A stretch of DNA of 64,000 bases. It comes from Sulfurimonas sp. (GTDB lineage: Bacteria; Campylobacterota; Campylobacteria; Campylobacterales; Sulfurimonadaceae). The position numbers and the translations under genes are program-made. Positions 38,720-50,162 of this stretch are shown piece after piece. Below the pieces are notes generated by a model. That model did no database searches and was not told the origin of the DNA. It saw nothing but the letters and a program-made list of their open reading frames with translations. Position 1 is the stretch's first letter; the number at the start of each line of letters is the position of its first letter. The DNA lies in NCBI GenBank assembly GCA_016744115.1, contig JADGEZ010000001.1, positions 80,877 through 144,876 on the forward strand, given 5' to 3'.

Positions 38720-39889
38720 ATGACAAATACTTATACTGACTATAGAGATGTAGATCAGAAACAATTACAAACAGATATAGATGAGATTAAAAATACTCTT
38801 GGTGCTACAACTGAGGAAGATTTTCAACATTTACTTAAACTAGAACGCTGGGGAAGAGCTTCTACTCTTAGTGGTTTTGCCCTCATTTTACTCATAACTT
38901 ACTTAAACTATACAAGTGCTCTTTCTTCGTACATCTTTTGGTCTCTTGGTTTTCTCGCAGCTTTTTTAATAGGTGTTGGCAATATTTCAAGATGGGCAAA
39001 TGTCACGCATCCTATCTTGCATGGTGCTTATGATAAAGTTCCAAATATTCCACATCGCTACACCAAAGATGGCTTTGCTCATGGTAAGAGAAGGTGGATA
39101 GACTGGATGGATTGGATAACTCCTGATGCTTGGGCTTATGAGCATAATATCATGCACCATTATCATTTAGGTGAAGTAGATGATCCAGACAATGTAGAAA
39201 AAAATCTTGTTTGGTTGCATGAAGCAAAAATCCCTAATTTTATAAAATATACAGTTGTTTATCTTTTTGCTTTTACTTGGAAATTTACATACTATGCACC
39301 AAATACTCTTAGAATTTTAGAAAATAAAGAACGCGCTAGAAGAAAAGAAGAGCCTACTCTTGATTATGAGATAAGCCCTTTTACAAAAAATGGTTTAGCC
39401 TTATGGAAAAGTTACTTATTGCCCTATGGTATTTTCCAATTTATTTTTCTCCCTTTTCTTTTCTTTCCATTAGGTGGATTTGACGCAGTTTTGAGTGCTT
39501 TTATTATCATACTAATGGGTGAAGCTTTTGCTAATTTACACTCATTTTTAGTGATTGTACCTAATCACTCAGCAGAAGATATTTACCAGTTTTCAACTCC
39601 GCATAAAACTCAAGGCGAATACTACCTAAGACAAATTATGGGAAGTGTAAACTATAACACGGGAACGGACCTAATCGACTTCGGTCATGGTTTTTTAAAC
39701 TACCAAATAGAACATCACCTATTTCCAAATATGCCCCATAGTTTTTATCAAAAAATGCAACCAATTGTAAAAGACATTTGTAAAAAACACAACTTAGAAT
39801 ACCGTCAAGATTCTGTATTTAAAAGAATTTTAATGACTATTGATTTAATGGTTGGTAAAACTAAACTGCGTACAATAGAGGGGATATAG
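38720..39889 (+). CDS. Membrane fatty acid desaturase
   Basis: His boxes HNIMHHYH and QIEHHLFPNMPH, multiple TMs. Confidence 0.88.
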   Translation: MTNTYTDYRDVDQKQLQTDIDEIKNTLGATTEEDFQHLLKLERWGRASTLSGFALILLITYLNYTSALSSYIFWSLGFLAAFLIGVGNISRWANVTHPILHGAYDKVPNIPHRYTKDGFAHGKRRWIDWMDWITPDAWAYEHNIMHHYHLGEVDDPDNVEKNLVWLHEAKIPNFIKYTVVYLFAFTWKFTYYAPNTLRILENKERARRKEEPTLDYEISPFTKNGLALWKSYLLPYGIFQFIFLPFLFFPLGGFDAVLSAFIIILMGEAFANLHSFLVIVPNHSAEDIYQFSTPHKTQGEYYLRQIMGSVNYNTGTDLIDFGHGFLNYQIEHHLFPNMPHSFYQKMQPIVKDICKKHNLEYRQDSVFKRILMTIDLMVGKTKLRTIEGI

Positions 39890-39932
39890 TTCCCTGTATT
39901 TATAAATTCCTCTTCTAAAATTATGAAATAAT

Positions 39933-40013
39933 TGTCATTTTGTGCTTAACATAGAATCTAAACTCTTAAATTTGAAATCCTCAACTAGATTCCCAGTCAA
40001 GCTGAGAATGACA
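39933..40013. repeat. REP-like pair of palindromic units in inverted orientation
   Basis: tgtcattttgtgcttaacatagaatcta (39933-39960) and the reverse complement of 39985-40013 (tgtcattctcagcttgactgggaatctag) align over their length; each can fold on itself. Confidence 0.65.
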
Positions 40014-40081
40014 TTAGATTTAAGATAAAATAGATTATAATACTATCCAGTAGGTTACTTAAAGTTTAAAAGGATTAATAA

Positions 40082-40612
40082 ATGGCACATATATCACTAC
40101 CAGAATTTGAAGAGATGTCTCCCTCTATTCAAGACAAGGCAAGACCAATTTTAGAAAAAACAGGTCAATTAGGCGAAATATTTAAACTCATTGCAATTGA
40201 TGAAAAAATTTATAATGCGACAGACATGATGGTTCAATCATACCTCCTTGATGAGACAACATTATCTTATGAGATTAAAGAGGCAATAGCACTTCTCATT
40301 TCCAAAGAAAATGGCTGTAAAATGTGTGTTGATGTGCATAAAGGCATCGCTAAAATGTTAGGTCTTGAGGAAGAAAAGATAGAAGAAATTCTTAAAGGTG
40401 TTGAGTCTATGAATACAAGTGACGCACAAAAAGCACTTTTAAATTTTTGTATCAAAGCATCAAAAAAAGATAATTATAAAATTTTAAAAGAAGAGATTGA
40501 TGAACTTAAAAGCATGGGTTATTCTGATGTTCAAATCATAGAAGCGGTATCTATTACAGCTTATTTCAACTATATAAATACACTCTCTAATGTTTTTGGT
40601 TTAGGGCAGTAG
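40082..40612 (+). CDS. Carboxymuconolactone decarboxylase / AhpD-like family protein
   Basis: KENGCKMCVDVHKGIAKMLGLEEEKIEEIL (CxxC...H AhpD-like). Confidence 0.85.
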   Translation: MAHISLPEFEEMSPSIQDKARPILEKTGQLGEIFKLIAIDEKIYNATDMMVQSYLLDETTLSYEIKEAIALLISKENGCKMCVDVHKGIAKMLGLEEEKIEEILKGVESMNTSDAQKALLNFCIKASKKDNYKILKEEIDELKSMGYSDVQIIEAVSITAYFNYINTLSNVFGLGQ

Positions 40613-40617
40613 CTCTT

Positions 40618-41049
40618 ATGAAAACATTATTTTTTTTACTCTTCTTTAGTCTTAGTATTTTCGCTGATAATATTGACAACTATGCTAAAGAGATGAATTT
40701 TCAAAGAGATTATAAGACGGCTCTCGCAAAAGCAAAAAAAGAGAACAAAATGCTTGTGATGATTTTAAGTTCTGATTATTGCCCATGGTGCCGTAAATTT
40801 GAGCGTAAAACTCTAAGTTCTTCACTTGTCAAATCAAGGCTAGATAAGCGAGTAATAACTTTACTTGTAGATAAAAAATATGATGCTCATTTATTTCCTA
40901 AAAAATTTAAAACGACATTAACACCTCTAGTTTTTTTTATAAATCCTAAAGATGAAAGTATCCTCTCTCAACATGCAGGATATGTGAAAAAAAGAGAATT
41001 TGTCTCTATCTTAGATAATGCACAAAAACTTTATAAGGCTAGCAAATGA
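40618..41049 (+). CDS. Periplasmic thioredoxin-fold protein
   Basis: Signal peptide; MLVMILSSDYCPWCRKFERKTL; TTLTPLVFFINPK. Confidence 0.82.
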   Translation: MKTLFFLLFFSLSIFADNIDNYAKEMNFQRDYKTALAKAKKENKMLVMILSSDYCPWCRKFERKTLSSSLVKSRLDKRVITLLVDKKYDAHLFPKKFKTTLTPLVFFINPKDESILSQHAGYVKKREFVSILDNAQKLYKASK

Positions 41050-41492
41050 CACGATATATAGCACTCTTACTTCTTAGCTCACTCTATCTCAATGCTCTTG
41101 GATTTTGGACACTCACGGGTCTAACAAAGGCAAATATATATGTAGTTAATGAGATTCCTTTTCTTCAACAAGAAACGATACTAGATGCAAAAAAGAAGAT
41201 GACTGCAATGCTTCAAAAACAAGGTATCAAACTTAACTTAGCAGATAGTCCAACACTCATGCTAGAACTCCAAGAGATGGAAGATGATGAAGAACATTAT
41301 GTCTATATTAGGCTATCTCTTGGCGAAGAAGTACAAACATTTCGAGATGATAAAAGTGGAGCATTTGCACTAACATATCAAGTTACTGATTTTATTGAAG
41401 TTCATAGCGAAGACTTAGATAGTGAAGTCTTAGAAAGTTTAGACTTTTTACTCTCTAAATTTAGCGAACAATTTGAAGATGATAAAGAATAA
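41046..41492 (+). CDS. Exported hypothetical protein
   Basis: Signal peptide, 4-nt overlap with preceding CDS. Confidence 0.6.
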   Translation: MTRYIALLLLSSLYLNALGFWTLTGLTKANIYVVNEIPFLQQETILDAKKKMTAMLQKQGIKLNLADSPTLMLELQEMEDDEEHYVYIRLSLGEEVQTFRDDKSGAFALTYQVTDFIEVHSEDLDSEVLESLDFLLSKFSEQFEDDKE

Positions 41493-41515
41493 ATCTCTTA
41501 GATTAAAATGAAACT

Positions 41516-43192
41516 TTATAATTCAAAATAAAAATTTTTAGATTTTTTGTCATACTCTTTTAGCATTGTATCTATCCCTTTTATATCAAAAGAATCTATT
41601 TTTGATAAGAGTTCTTTAGCAAACACTACCAAACTTTGTACCTTATGTACCAATGATAAATCATGTATCTTGTCTGCAAATTGACTAATAATATTTAAAT
41701 CATTTGTTGTCAAAGCTTTTTGAAGTAATTGGTTTATCTCTATTGGTTGATTTTCAAAAAAAGCTTTAGATTCTTCAATACTTGTTGTAAAACAAAGACC
41801 TTGATTGCTTTCTTGCTCTTGAATGACACCATCTGAGACAAAAATTTCTTGTGAATTTAGAACTTTCAAGGCTACTCTAAAGAGATCTATTTTTTTTAAA
41901 GGTTTTTTTAAATTTATCATTGGTTTTACTCCATCTTTATGAAAAGTAATATTGTTAAGTCTATCATCAACTAAACCAATAATCGGTGCTTTTGTTATTT
42001 TTTTAAGTACTTTAGCAACAGCATTATCATCTATTGATAATATATTTACATTGATAAGAATAAGATTAATTTCCTTACTTTTAATAGTATTTACAGCATC
42101 TCTAAGGGAACTATATGCAAAAACCTCAAGCTTAGTTTTTAAAAAACTCTCCAATACTAAATCTTGTGTATTACGAGAATCATCAATTACTATGATTGAA
42201 GAATCAGACTTTATCATAGAGAAATCTATTTTAGATTCTTCGACATCAAAGGTTTTACTCACTAAAACAACCTCAATACCCTGTAGTGTTAAGGTAAATA
42301 TTGATCCTACATTAAGTTTACTTTTTACTTCTAAGCTTCCATTCATTAATGAAGCTAACTTTTTATTAATGGACAAGGCTAAACCAGTTCCTTGATACTC
42401 TGTTTTGTTTTCTACTTGCTTACTTTCAAATATTTTAAATATATTTTCTTGATTTATTTTTGATATTCCTAAACCAGTATCTTCAACTTTAAATGAAATA
42501 TCAGCTTCATGTTTACTTGCATTAAAATCTTCTAATGAAATTGTAAGTTCAATTTTACCATCTGCAGTAAACTTCAAAGCATTATCTAGTAAGTTATCTA
42601 ATATTTCTTTAACTCTTCTCTCGTCAATCATAATGGACTCTGGCATATTCACATCTACTTCTACTGTAAATATTAAATCTTTTTTATTGGCTTCATACTG
42701 ATGTATTTCAATGATAGAATCAATAAAATTTTTAAAATCTACCGCACTTGTAACTATCTTAAATTTTCCAGAATCTATCTCTGACATTTCTATTATGTTG
42801 TTTAAGAGGTGTAATAAGTTATGCCCTGACTTTAAAATATTATTTGCGTAAGAACTAATCTCTTTATTAGAACTTTCTTTTTCTATTATCTCTGAAAAGA
42901 CTAAAATAGAATTCATTGGCGTTCGTATCTCGTGTCTAACATTAGTTAGAAAGTCACTTTTTATAAGGTTTGCCTCTTGAGCTATAACTTTCGTATCCTC
43001 AATCACCCCTTTGAGTTTAAATATTTCTGCCTTGAGTATTTCCTCTTCAAATATTTTTACAGGAGGCTCTTGTATAATTTCTTCTTTAGTGAAATCATCT
43101 TGAATTTTTTTGAATTTTTTTTTGTAAAAATAATGTTGTATATATAGCATTATAAGAAATAAGCCAAGGATTAACACAAGTTCTATATTCAT
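41516..43192 (-). CDS. Hybrid histidine kinase with degenerate receiver
   Basis: LTNVRHEIRTPMNSILVFSEII H-box, GTGLALSINKKLASLMNG; pseudo-receiver SIIVIDDSRNTQDL...LILINVN. Confidence 0.85.
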   Translation of the reverse strand: MNIELVLILGLFLIMLYIQHYFYKKKFKKIQDDFTKEEIIQEPPVKIFEEEILKAEIFKLKGVIEDTKVIAQEANLIKSDFLTNVRHEIRTPMNSILVFSEIIEKESSNKEISSYANNILKSGHNLLHLLNNIIEMSEIDSGKFKIVTSAVDFKNFIDSIIEIHQYEANKKDLIFTVEVDVNMPESIMIDERRVKEILDNLLDNALKFTADGKIELTISLEDFNASKHEADISFKVEDTGLGISKINQENIFKIFESKQVENKTEYQGTGLALSINKKLASLMNGSLEVKSKLNVGSIFTLTLQGIEVVLVSKTFDVEESKIDFSMIKSDSSIIVIDDSRNTQDLVLESFLKTKLEVFAYSSLRDAVNTIKSKEINLILINVNILSIDDNAVAKVLKKITKAPIIGLVDDRLNNITFHKDGVKPMINLKKPLKKIDLFRVALKVLNSQEIFVSDGVIQEQESNQGLCFTTSIEESKAFFENQPIEINQLLQKALTTNDLNIISQFADKIHDLSLVHKVQSLVVFAKELLSKIDSFDIKGIDTMLKEYDKKSKNFYFEL

Positions 43193-43197
43193 ATAAA

Positions 43198-44247
43198 CTA
43201 AATTTCTGCAATAATTTTTTTAAAACTCTCTGCATTATCAGTAAAGGTCTTAATTAATCTTGGTTCAAACTTTATACCGCTATTTTCAACAATAAATTCA
43301 CTTGCTTTTTCAAAACTCCAAGCCTCTTTATATACTCTTTTATGCGTAAGAGCATCTAAGACATCTGCTATTGCAACTACACGCCCAAATAGACTAATAT
43401 CATCTCCCACTAATCCTTGTGGATAACCTGAACCATCATAATTTTCATGGTGTTCATATGCCACTAAAGCAGCAATTTTAATCAATTTTGTTTGTGATTT
43501 ATTTAAAATATTATTTGCGTAAACAGGATGTTGCTTCATAGCTAGAAACTCTTTATCGTTTAAAGGACCAGCCTTATGTAAAATATTATTATCTACTAAT
43601 ATTTTACCGATGTCATGAAGAGGAGAAACTAAAAATATAATTTTTAATTCTTCTTGATCCATTCTACCATCAAGTTGAGCTAAAAGTTTAGAGATATTTG
43701 CCACCCTTTTCACATGACTCGCAGTCTCACCACTTCTTGTTTCCATCAATTCTGTCAAGATATAGATTATCTCTTTTTGTGCTAATTCTAACTCTGTAAA
43801 ATGTAATTTATTATTACCCTCTATCTCAGCTAATAAATTTATATTATGCTTGTTAAGCTGTTTTTTTGCTCTATAGAGTTCTACATGATTTCTCACTCTA
43901 ACTTTTAGCTCTATAGGATGAAAAGGTTTTGTTACATAATCTACCGCCCCTAGAGAAAAACCTTTTTCTATAGAATCAATATCAACCTTGGCGGTTAAAA
44001 AAATTATTGGTGTTTCCTTAATTGCAGGGGTGTTTTTAATCAATTTACAGACTTGATAGCCATCAATACCTGGCATCATAATATCAAGAAGAACTAAATC
44101 AAATCTTTTCATTTTTAAAATTTCTATAGCCTCTTCACCATTAAGTGCATAGGAAAAATTATAATCATCATTTTTCAAAATATTTATTGCTACTTTTATA
44201 TTTTCACTAACATCATCTACGATTAAAATATTATAAGTAACTGTCAT
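43198..44247 (-). CDS. Response regulator with HD-GYP-type domain
   Basis: ILIVDDVSEN...LVLLDIMMPGIDGYQVC; SPLHDIGKILV, YEHHENYDGSGYPQGLVGDDISLFGRVVAIADVLDAL. Confidence 0.9.
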   Translation of the reverse strand: MTVTYNILIVDDVSENIKVAINILKNDDYNFSYALNGEEAIEILKMKRFDLVLLDIMMPGIDGYQVCKLIKNTPAIKETPIIFLTAKVDIDSIEKGFSLGAVDYVTKPFHPIELKVRVRNHVELYRAKKQLNKHNINLLAEIEGNNKLHFTELELAQKEIIYILTELMETRSGETASHVKRVANISKLLAQLDGRMDQEELKIIFLVSPLHDIGKILVDNNILHKAGPLNDKEFLAMKQHPVYANNILNKSQTKLIKIAALVAYEHHENYDGSGYPQGLVGDDISLFGRVVAIADVLDALTHKRVYKEAWSFEKASEFIVENSGIKFEPRLIKTFTDNAESFKKIIAEI

Positions 44248-44307
44248 GCGATTCCTTTGTATACATTTATAATCAAATTATTATACTTAAATGTCTTTTA
44301 AATATAA

Positions 44308-45297
44308 CTAATATTTCTTTACTACTTCATTTATTTGAACATATGCTTCTAATGGCGTTGTTTCAAAGTAATCTAAATTATGCTTTTGAGCAAAACCTTT
44401 GGTCATCTTTTGTACTTTTAGTAGATTGAACCTTGGTGCTTTTGGAAATAAATGATGTTCTATCTGTGTGTTAAGTCCACCATAGAACCAATGAATAAAC
44501 ATTCCACCCTTTAAAGAGCGTGAGGTTCTCATTTGTAATTCCATCCATGAAAGATGCTTAGCATCTTCTTGTTCAATCACTTCACATCCTAAATGATTTG
44601 TGATAAAACCAAAAGCAAGCCATCCTGAGAGAACAATATTTAATGTGATAAAAACAGCTAAAAAATCAGCAATTGGCAAGAAGTAAAATATAGGTCCCCA
44701 GACGATAGGCCAATGAAGTAACATCAAAAATAGTTCTCCATATTTTTTTCTCTCAATAACAAAAGAGTAGGACTGAACTATAAAAGCAGGATACATTAAA
44801 AACATAGCACCCCAAAATACTAAATACTTTGTACTTCTTAACCAAGAAATATTTCCTTTGTTATTTGTAAAAGCTCCATCAAAGGCACAAATATCTTCAT
44901 CTTTTTGGGGAATATTACAGAATGTATGATGATTGATATTATGCTTAAAATCCCACCAGGACGAAGAATTACTTAGGATAAATGCAGAAAATGGGTACGA
45001 TATTTTAAAAGCAAATGATTTATCCTTAAAATATTGAGTATGGAGAATATCATGTGAAATAAATACAGCACGAGTAAAGATTATCGTCATAAATAAAGCT
45101 AGCACATACGAAGCCCACCAATAACCCTCTATCAAATTCCAGTTAAAGACAAGAGTATAAACTAATATCATCGAAAGTATTGTAGCTGCCATTTCAATAG
45201 ATCCTCGAACTGGAACGCGTTCTAGCAAACCTGCTTCACGAACTTCAAGTTTTAATTCATCAAAAATATCAGGGTATCTTGCAATAGACATAATCAT
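44308..45297 (-). CDS. Membrane fatty acid desaturase
   Basis: SHDILH, HNINHH, QIEHHLFPKAPRFNL His boxes. Confidence 0.88.
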   Translation of the reverse strand: MIMSIARYPDIFDELKLEVREAGLLERVPVRGSIEMAATILSMILVYTLVFNWNLIEGYWWASYVLALFMTIIFTRAVFISHDILHTQYFKDKSFAFKISYPFSAFILSNSSSWWDFKHNINHHTFCNIPQKDEDICAFDGAFTNNKGNISWLRSTKYLVFWGAMFLMYPAFIVQSYSFVIERKKYGELFLMLLHWPIVWGPIFYFLPIADFLAVFITLNIVLSGWLAFGFITNHLGCEVIEQEDAKHLSWMELQMRTSRSLKGGMFIHWFYGGLNTQIEHHLFPKAPRFNLLKVQKMTKGFAQKHNLDYFETTPLEAYVQINEVVKKY

Positions 45298-45412
45298 AAC
45301 CTTATAAGAAAAATCTGTATATTATAGCCATTATAGATTAAATTTATCTATAATTTATAAAAAATATAAGTAAACCCTTGCCCAAAGCTCCTCTTTAAAA
45401 GAGAAACTTCTC

Positions 45413-46603
45413 CTACCAATGAACCTCAGCCGTTAGCATTACTGAATTCCAGTCTTTATTATCTGTTTCTTTTATATCATAAGATTGACCTGAGAGCAAC
45501 CATTTGAAATTTTTGTTTTGTTGCCATGCTAGACCATAAATAAGATTTTCTTCACTTGAATCTATAAGACTAGTAAGAATATCTTCATTTTCCCATTTAT
45601 CATAACGAGCGATTATAGAATACTGTTTTTTTGTGCCAAAACGATATGTTCCATTTATAGAGTAACCTTTACCATTCCAGCTAGAATCGTCTGCTTTTTC
45701 TAAATTATTTTCAGAGCTAACATATTGAGCAGCGACAAGAAATGATGGCATGTTATATACTGCATGAAAACCGTACCAAACATAATCAGCCATTTTGCCA
45801 CTAGTATCAGCGTTACGAGAGTTATCCATATTGTACTGACCAAAGAAAGAAGCATCTAAATAAGACTCTTTTAAAGGTTTTCTTTTCTTTTCTCCATTTC
45901 CGAGAAAGGCTATAGTAGTTCTCCACTCAGCTGAAAGACCATCTCCTAGTTCTTCGTCATTATCTCCATGGTTATCATTTGTGCCATGATAACCCTCACC
46001 GTTAAAAATACCAAATTCTGATGTAAAATAAGGTGTCTTAGTTTTAAAAGTGACACCTAAGTCCGCAGAGTTTGTTAGGTGTGATGCTTCACCTGCTTCT
46101 ACAAAAACCTTAGCTAAAGAACGCATCCACCAACCTTGATGCTCTTCATAATCAATCCAAGGACGATGAACCATACCAAACTCCATACCCGTTGATGGAA
46201 GGATGTTATCTAAGTAAAGATAAGCATACTTAACATACACATCTGCATGACCTTCACCATCAGCTTGCTTATCGTTAGTATAAGTCGCATCAAGTGTTAC
46301 TCGAAAATAGGACTTAGGATCATCCAATACATAAGCTTTGACTTGGAAGTAATTACGACGCATTTCAAAGTTTGTTGTTCCATCACCTTCTTTCATATTT
46401 TTAGAGTTTATACCTATGTAATGCGTTCCATTAAACTTGAGCTTTGAAGCTTTTGAATAAACAGGAGTTGAGTTTTTAAGTTCCACTCTTCCCTCAGCAT
46501 TATTTGTAAATACTTGACCATTTTTATCTGTGTAAAATTTTACTCCAGCATTCGCACTTCCTAGTGCGAGGACTAAAGCCGTTGATATTATCATTTGTTT
46601 CAT
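45413..46603 (-). CDS. Outer-membrane porin-like protein
   Basis: Signal peptide, NYFQVKAYVLDDPKSYFRVTLDATYTND, C-terminal ...LTAEVHW aromatic end. Confidence 0.75.
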   Translation of the reverse strand: MKQMIISTALVLALGSANAGVKFYTDKNGQVFTNNAEGRVELKNSTPVYSKASKLKFNGTHYIGINSKNMKEGDGTTNFEMRRNYFQVKAYVLDDPKSYFRVTLDATYTNDKQADGEGHADVYVKYAYLYLDNILPSTGMEFGMVHRPWIDYEEHQGWWMRSLAKVFVEAGEASHLTNSADLGVTFKTKTPYFTSEFGIFNGEGYHGTNDNHGDNDEELGDGLSAEWRTTIAFLGNGEKKRKPLKESYLDASFFGQYNMDNSRNADTSGKMADYVWYGFHAVYNMPSFLVAAQYVSSENNLEKADDSSWNGKGYSINGTYRFGTKKQYSIIARYDKWENEDILTSLIDSSEENLIYGLAWQQNKNFKWLLSGQSYDIKETDNKDWNSVMLTAEVHW

Positions 46604-46620
46604 ATTTTTCCTTTATTTTG

Positions 46621-48495
46621 TTACGCAGTTTTAAACTGACCTAATTGAGAATTAAGGTCTTCAGTTAAAGAAGATAAATATTCTGTAGTAACAGTTATCT
46701 CTTTTACACTTTTCGCATTAGAATTAGATAAAATATTTATCTCTTTGACATTCTCGACCATATCTATTATGCTCTTATTTGTCTTTAAAGTATATTGATA
46801 TGATTGTTTAACAATGTCTAGGGCAGTTAGCATATTGTCTTTACTAAGATTTACTTTAGTATTAACCTCTTCACTCATCCCTAACATATCTTCGATTATA
46901 TCTACATTATTGCTCATAGCATCAGCACTATCTATAATATTTTGAACTATTAAATTTACAGATGCTTGTATCTCTGTTAATGATTTTTGTGTTCTCTCTG
47001 CAAGTTTTCTTACCTCATCAGCAACAACAGCAAATCCACGCCCATGCTCACCAGCACGAGCAGCTTCGATTGCAGCATTAAGTGCGAGTAAATTTGTTTG
47101 ATCTGCAATATCACCGATAACAGTTAATATACTTTTAACCTGCTCTGCATCATTAGATAAAGATTTTAACTTATTTGCTAGTTCATGTTCCACTTCAGCA
47201 GAACTTCTTATCTGTGTAATCAATAATGTATATTTTTGAGATATTTCTGATATATCTTCTGACACTTCAGATATTCCAGTCATAACTTTTGTATTTAATT
47301 CCAAGCTTTCACTTAAATCATCTTGAATTACATGGGCTTCTACAGTAGCCGTATTTACTATTTCAGTAGATTTATTTATGTTGGTGTTAATGACACTAGC
47401 AGTGGCTGATAATTCAGTTGCTACGGATACATTTTCAAGACTTGAGGACTTAGAAGTCTCTACAGTTTTACCTAATCTACCCATAAACTCATTCAAAGAA
47501 TCAATCATAAGTTTTAACTCATCATTATAGTTATGCAGATATGCTTGCGTTAAATCATTCTTATTTGAAGTTATTTGAGCTGTGATTCGTCTAAGAGGGT
47601 TTATAATGCTCCTTGAAATGAAAAAGCCTACACTTGAAACAAGAATAAATAATAGGACTATGACAACATAATAAGTAAGCTCAATATTATAGATCATTGA
47701 GTGAATAGCATCCTCTAATTTTTTTGAAACAATTTTTAACATTTTTTCTGTTTTATACACACTTTGACGCATCTCATTTTGAATACCTAAATTTTCATTT
47801 AAGCCTAAAGTTATGTACGCTTGTGAAATTTCTTTAAAACTCACTTTATAATCATTAAGATTGACCATAAGCACCGACTTGTCTTCTATGGCTGAATTAT
47901 TTATATACTGTTCTAACTTAGAAGTGTTCTTAGCATGTTTATCTATATACTTAGCTTGATGTCTTAAAAAAAAGTCTTTTTCATTTCTTCTTAGTTGAAG
48001 TATCTGAGATTTGAGCGTGTCGTCTTCTAATATGAAAGCTAATTCTTCAACAAAATGTATTTTTTCTCTCAATATTCCCCGTAATCCATTTTTTTCATCA
48101 AGACCAATTATACTAATCTGTTTAGATAGTGCTAGAAAATTATTTTGATATGATTTGTATAAAGATTTTAAAGATTGAAGCTCAGAAACATGAATACCAA
48201 GTATATTCATATCTTCATTAATACGGTTGATTAAAGATGAAATCTTCATTATGTTAGCATTAAACTTATCTATATACTTAACTTTTTTTCTAAATATAAA
48301 ATCTTTTTCATATTTTCTTTCTTCAAGTGTCAAAATTGATAAACTTGATATATTTTCCCTCAGTTCTGTCAGCTTTAAAATTTTTGTGTCTTTATATATT
48401 GATATTGATATTATTAACATCAAGCCTAGGATTACTATCGCACTAAAAATATACAATCTTGTTGCAATTTTTGTATTTTTAAACATTATATACAC
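46621..48495 (-). CDS. Methyl-accepting chemotaxis protein
   Basis: Two TMs, HAMP-like segment, [44 protein letters not shown]. Confidence 0.95.
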   Translation of the reverse strand: MYIMFKNTKIATRLYIFSAIVILGLMLIISISIYKDTKILKLTELRENISSLSILTLEERKYEKDFIFRKKVKYIDKFNANIMKISSLINRINEDMNILGIHVSELQSLKSLYKSYQNNFLALSKQISIIGLDEKNGLRGILREKIHFVEELAFILEDDTLKSQILQLRRNEKDFFLRHQAKYIDKHAKNTSKLEQYINNSAIEDKSVLMVNLNDYKVSFKEISQAYITLGLNENLGIQNEMRQSVYKTEKMLKIVSKKLEDAIHSMIYNIELTYYVVIVLLFILVSSVGFFISRSIINPLRRITAQITSNKNDLTQAYLHNYNDELKLMIDSLNEFMGRLGKTVETSKSSSLENVSVATELSATASVINTNINKSTEIVNTATVEAHVIQDDLSESLELNTKVMTGISEVSEDISEISQKYTLLITQIRSSAEVEHELANKLKSLSNDAEQVKSILTVIGDIADQTNLLALNAAIEAARAGEHGRGFAVVADEVRKLAERTQKSLTEIQASVNLIVQNIIDSADAMSNNVDIIEDMLGMSEEVNTKVNLSKDNMLTALDIVKQSYQYTLKTNKSIIDMVENVKEINILSNSNAKSVKEITVTTEYLSSLTEDLNSQLGQFKTA

Positions 48496-48643
48496 TCCAA
48501 ATGTAAGATTAAGAATAATGATACCATAAAAATTGAAATATTTTATTTTTAAAATTGATTATTTATTAAGCATATCTATTAACTTTATTCATTTAAATTA
48601 GATATACTAATTAAAATTAAATTTAAATTTCATGGAGAAATAA

Positions 48644-50074
48644 ATGGGTAAATTTGTTAAAAATACAGAAGAGTTTTTTAAATATTGTGAAGAAAATGAT
48701 GTTCAGTTTGTAGATTTTAGGTTTACAGATATTAAAGGAGCATGGCACCATATTAGTTATAAAATGAGTGCAATTAATGCCTCTCAGTTAGAAAATGGTC
48801 TCCCTTTTGATGGTTCTTCTATCGAAGCATGGCAACCGATTAATGAATCTGACATGTTGCTTAAAGTAGATATTGAGACTGCATTTTTAGATCCCTTTAC
48901 TGCTGATCCTACCATTATAGTATTTTGTGATGTTTATGACATTTACAAGGAACAAGCTTATGAAAGATGCCCTCGCTCAATTGCAAAAGCAGCCCTTAAA
49001 TATGCTGAAGCTACTGGTGTTGCTGACGCGGCTTACTTTGGCCCAGAAAATGAATTTTTTATGTTTGACTCCGTAACTTTCGTTGATAACATCAATGAAT
49101 CTGGTTTCAAGGTGGATACAGAAGAAGGTGAATGGAACTCAAACAATCCTTATCCCGAGATGTATAACACAGGTCATAGACCAGGAACTAAAGGGGGTTA
49201 CTTTCCAGTTGCACCAACAGATTCTGCTGTAGATATTCGTGCTGAGATGATGCAAGTTTTAGAGCAAGTTGGTCTCGAAGTTGTTTTAGGTCACCATGAA
49301 GTTGCACAAGCTCAACACGAGATAGGTATTGTCTATTCTGATATTATCGGTGCTGCTGATAATGTTCAAAAATACAAATATGTTATCAAAATGATTGCTC
49401 ATCTTAATGGTAAAACCGCTACATTTATGCCTAAACCACTCTTTGGTGATAATGGCAATGGTATGCATGTGCATCAATCTCTTTGGAAAGATGGTAAAAA
49501 CCTTTTCTATAAAGAAGGCAATTATGGCAATCTTTCTCAAATGGCTATCAACTATGTTGGTGGTATTTTTAAACATGCTGCAGCAGTTTCTGCATTTACG
49601 AACCCATCAACAAACTCGTATAAAAGATTGCTACCAGGTTTTGAAGCACCTTCAATCCTAACATATTCTGCGAAAAACCGTTCGGCAGCTTGCCGTATCC
49701 CTTATGGTGCTGGTGAGGGTGCTACTCGTATTGAAATGAGATTTCCAGATTCTTCTTCTTGTCCTTACCTTGCATTTGCAGTTATGATTATGGCAGGTCT
49801 TGATGGTATTTCTAATGCAACCGTGCCTGTTGGTCCAATGGATGAAGATCTATTTGAACTTTCTCTTGATGAAATTCGTGAAAAAAATATTCCTCAAATG
49901 CCACACACTTTGCGTGAAGCGATGGAAGGTCTTATTGGTGATTGTGACTTCCTTAAACCGGTATTTACCCAAGAGTTTATCAATGCTTACCAGCATTACC
50001 GTTTTGAGCGTGACATTTGGCCAGATGAAGGTCGTGCAACTGCTTATGAGTTTAAAACTACCTACCAGTGCTAA
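48644..50074 (+). CDS. glnA: Glutamine synthetase type I
   Basis: [70 protein letters not shown]. Confidence 0.97.
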   Translation: MGKFVKNTEEFFKYCEENDVQFVDFRFTDIKGAWHHISYKMSAINASQLENGLPFDGSSIEAWQPINESDMLLKVDIETAFLDPFTADPTIIVFCDVYDIYKEQAYERCPRSIAKAALKYAEATGVADAAYFGPENEFFMFDSVTFVDNINESGFKVDTEEGEWNSNNPYPEMYNTGHRPGTKGGYFPVAPTDSAVDIRAEMMQVLEQVGLEVVLGHHEVAQAQHEIGIVYSDIIGAADNVQKYKYVIKMIAHLNGKTATFMPKPLFGDNGNGMHVHQSLWKDGKNLFYKEGNYGNLSQMAINYVGGIFKHAAAVSAFTNPSTNSYKRLLPGFEAPSILTYSAKNRSAACRIPYGAGEGATRIEMRFPDSSSCPYLAFAVMIMAGLDGISNATVPVGPMDEDLFELSLDEIREKNIPQMPHTLREAMEGLIGDCDFLKPVFTQEFINAYQHYRFERDIWPDEGRATAYEFKTTYQC

Positions 50075-50080
50075 TATACT

Positions 50081-50102
50081 AAAATGGGCTTTCGCCCATT
50101 TT
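50081..50102 (+). terminator. Rho-independent-like terminator after glnA
   Basis: aaaatgggc-tttc-gcccatttt directly downstream of the glnA stop. Confidence 0.8.
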
Positions 50103-50162
50103 AACTTCTCTCTTAATATTTTTAAAAGTATATATAAACTTTTTCTGATATAATTCTTTTCA

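Noticed and set aside
41952-42395. 147-aa + strand ORF
   Set aside because: Antisense to the histidine kinase at 41516-43192; low-complexity shadow translation.
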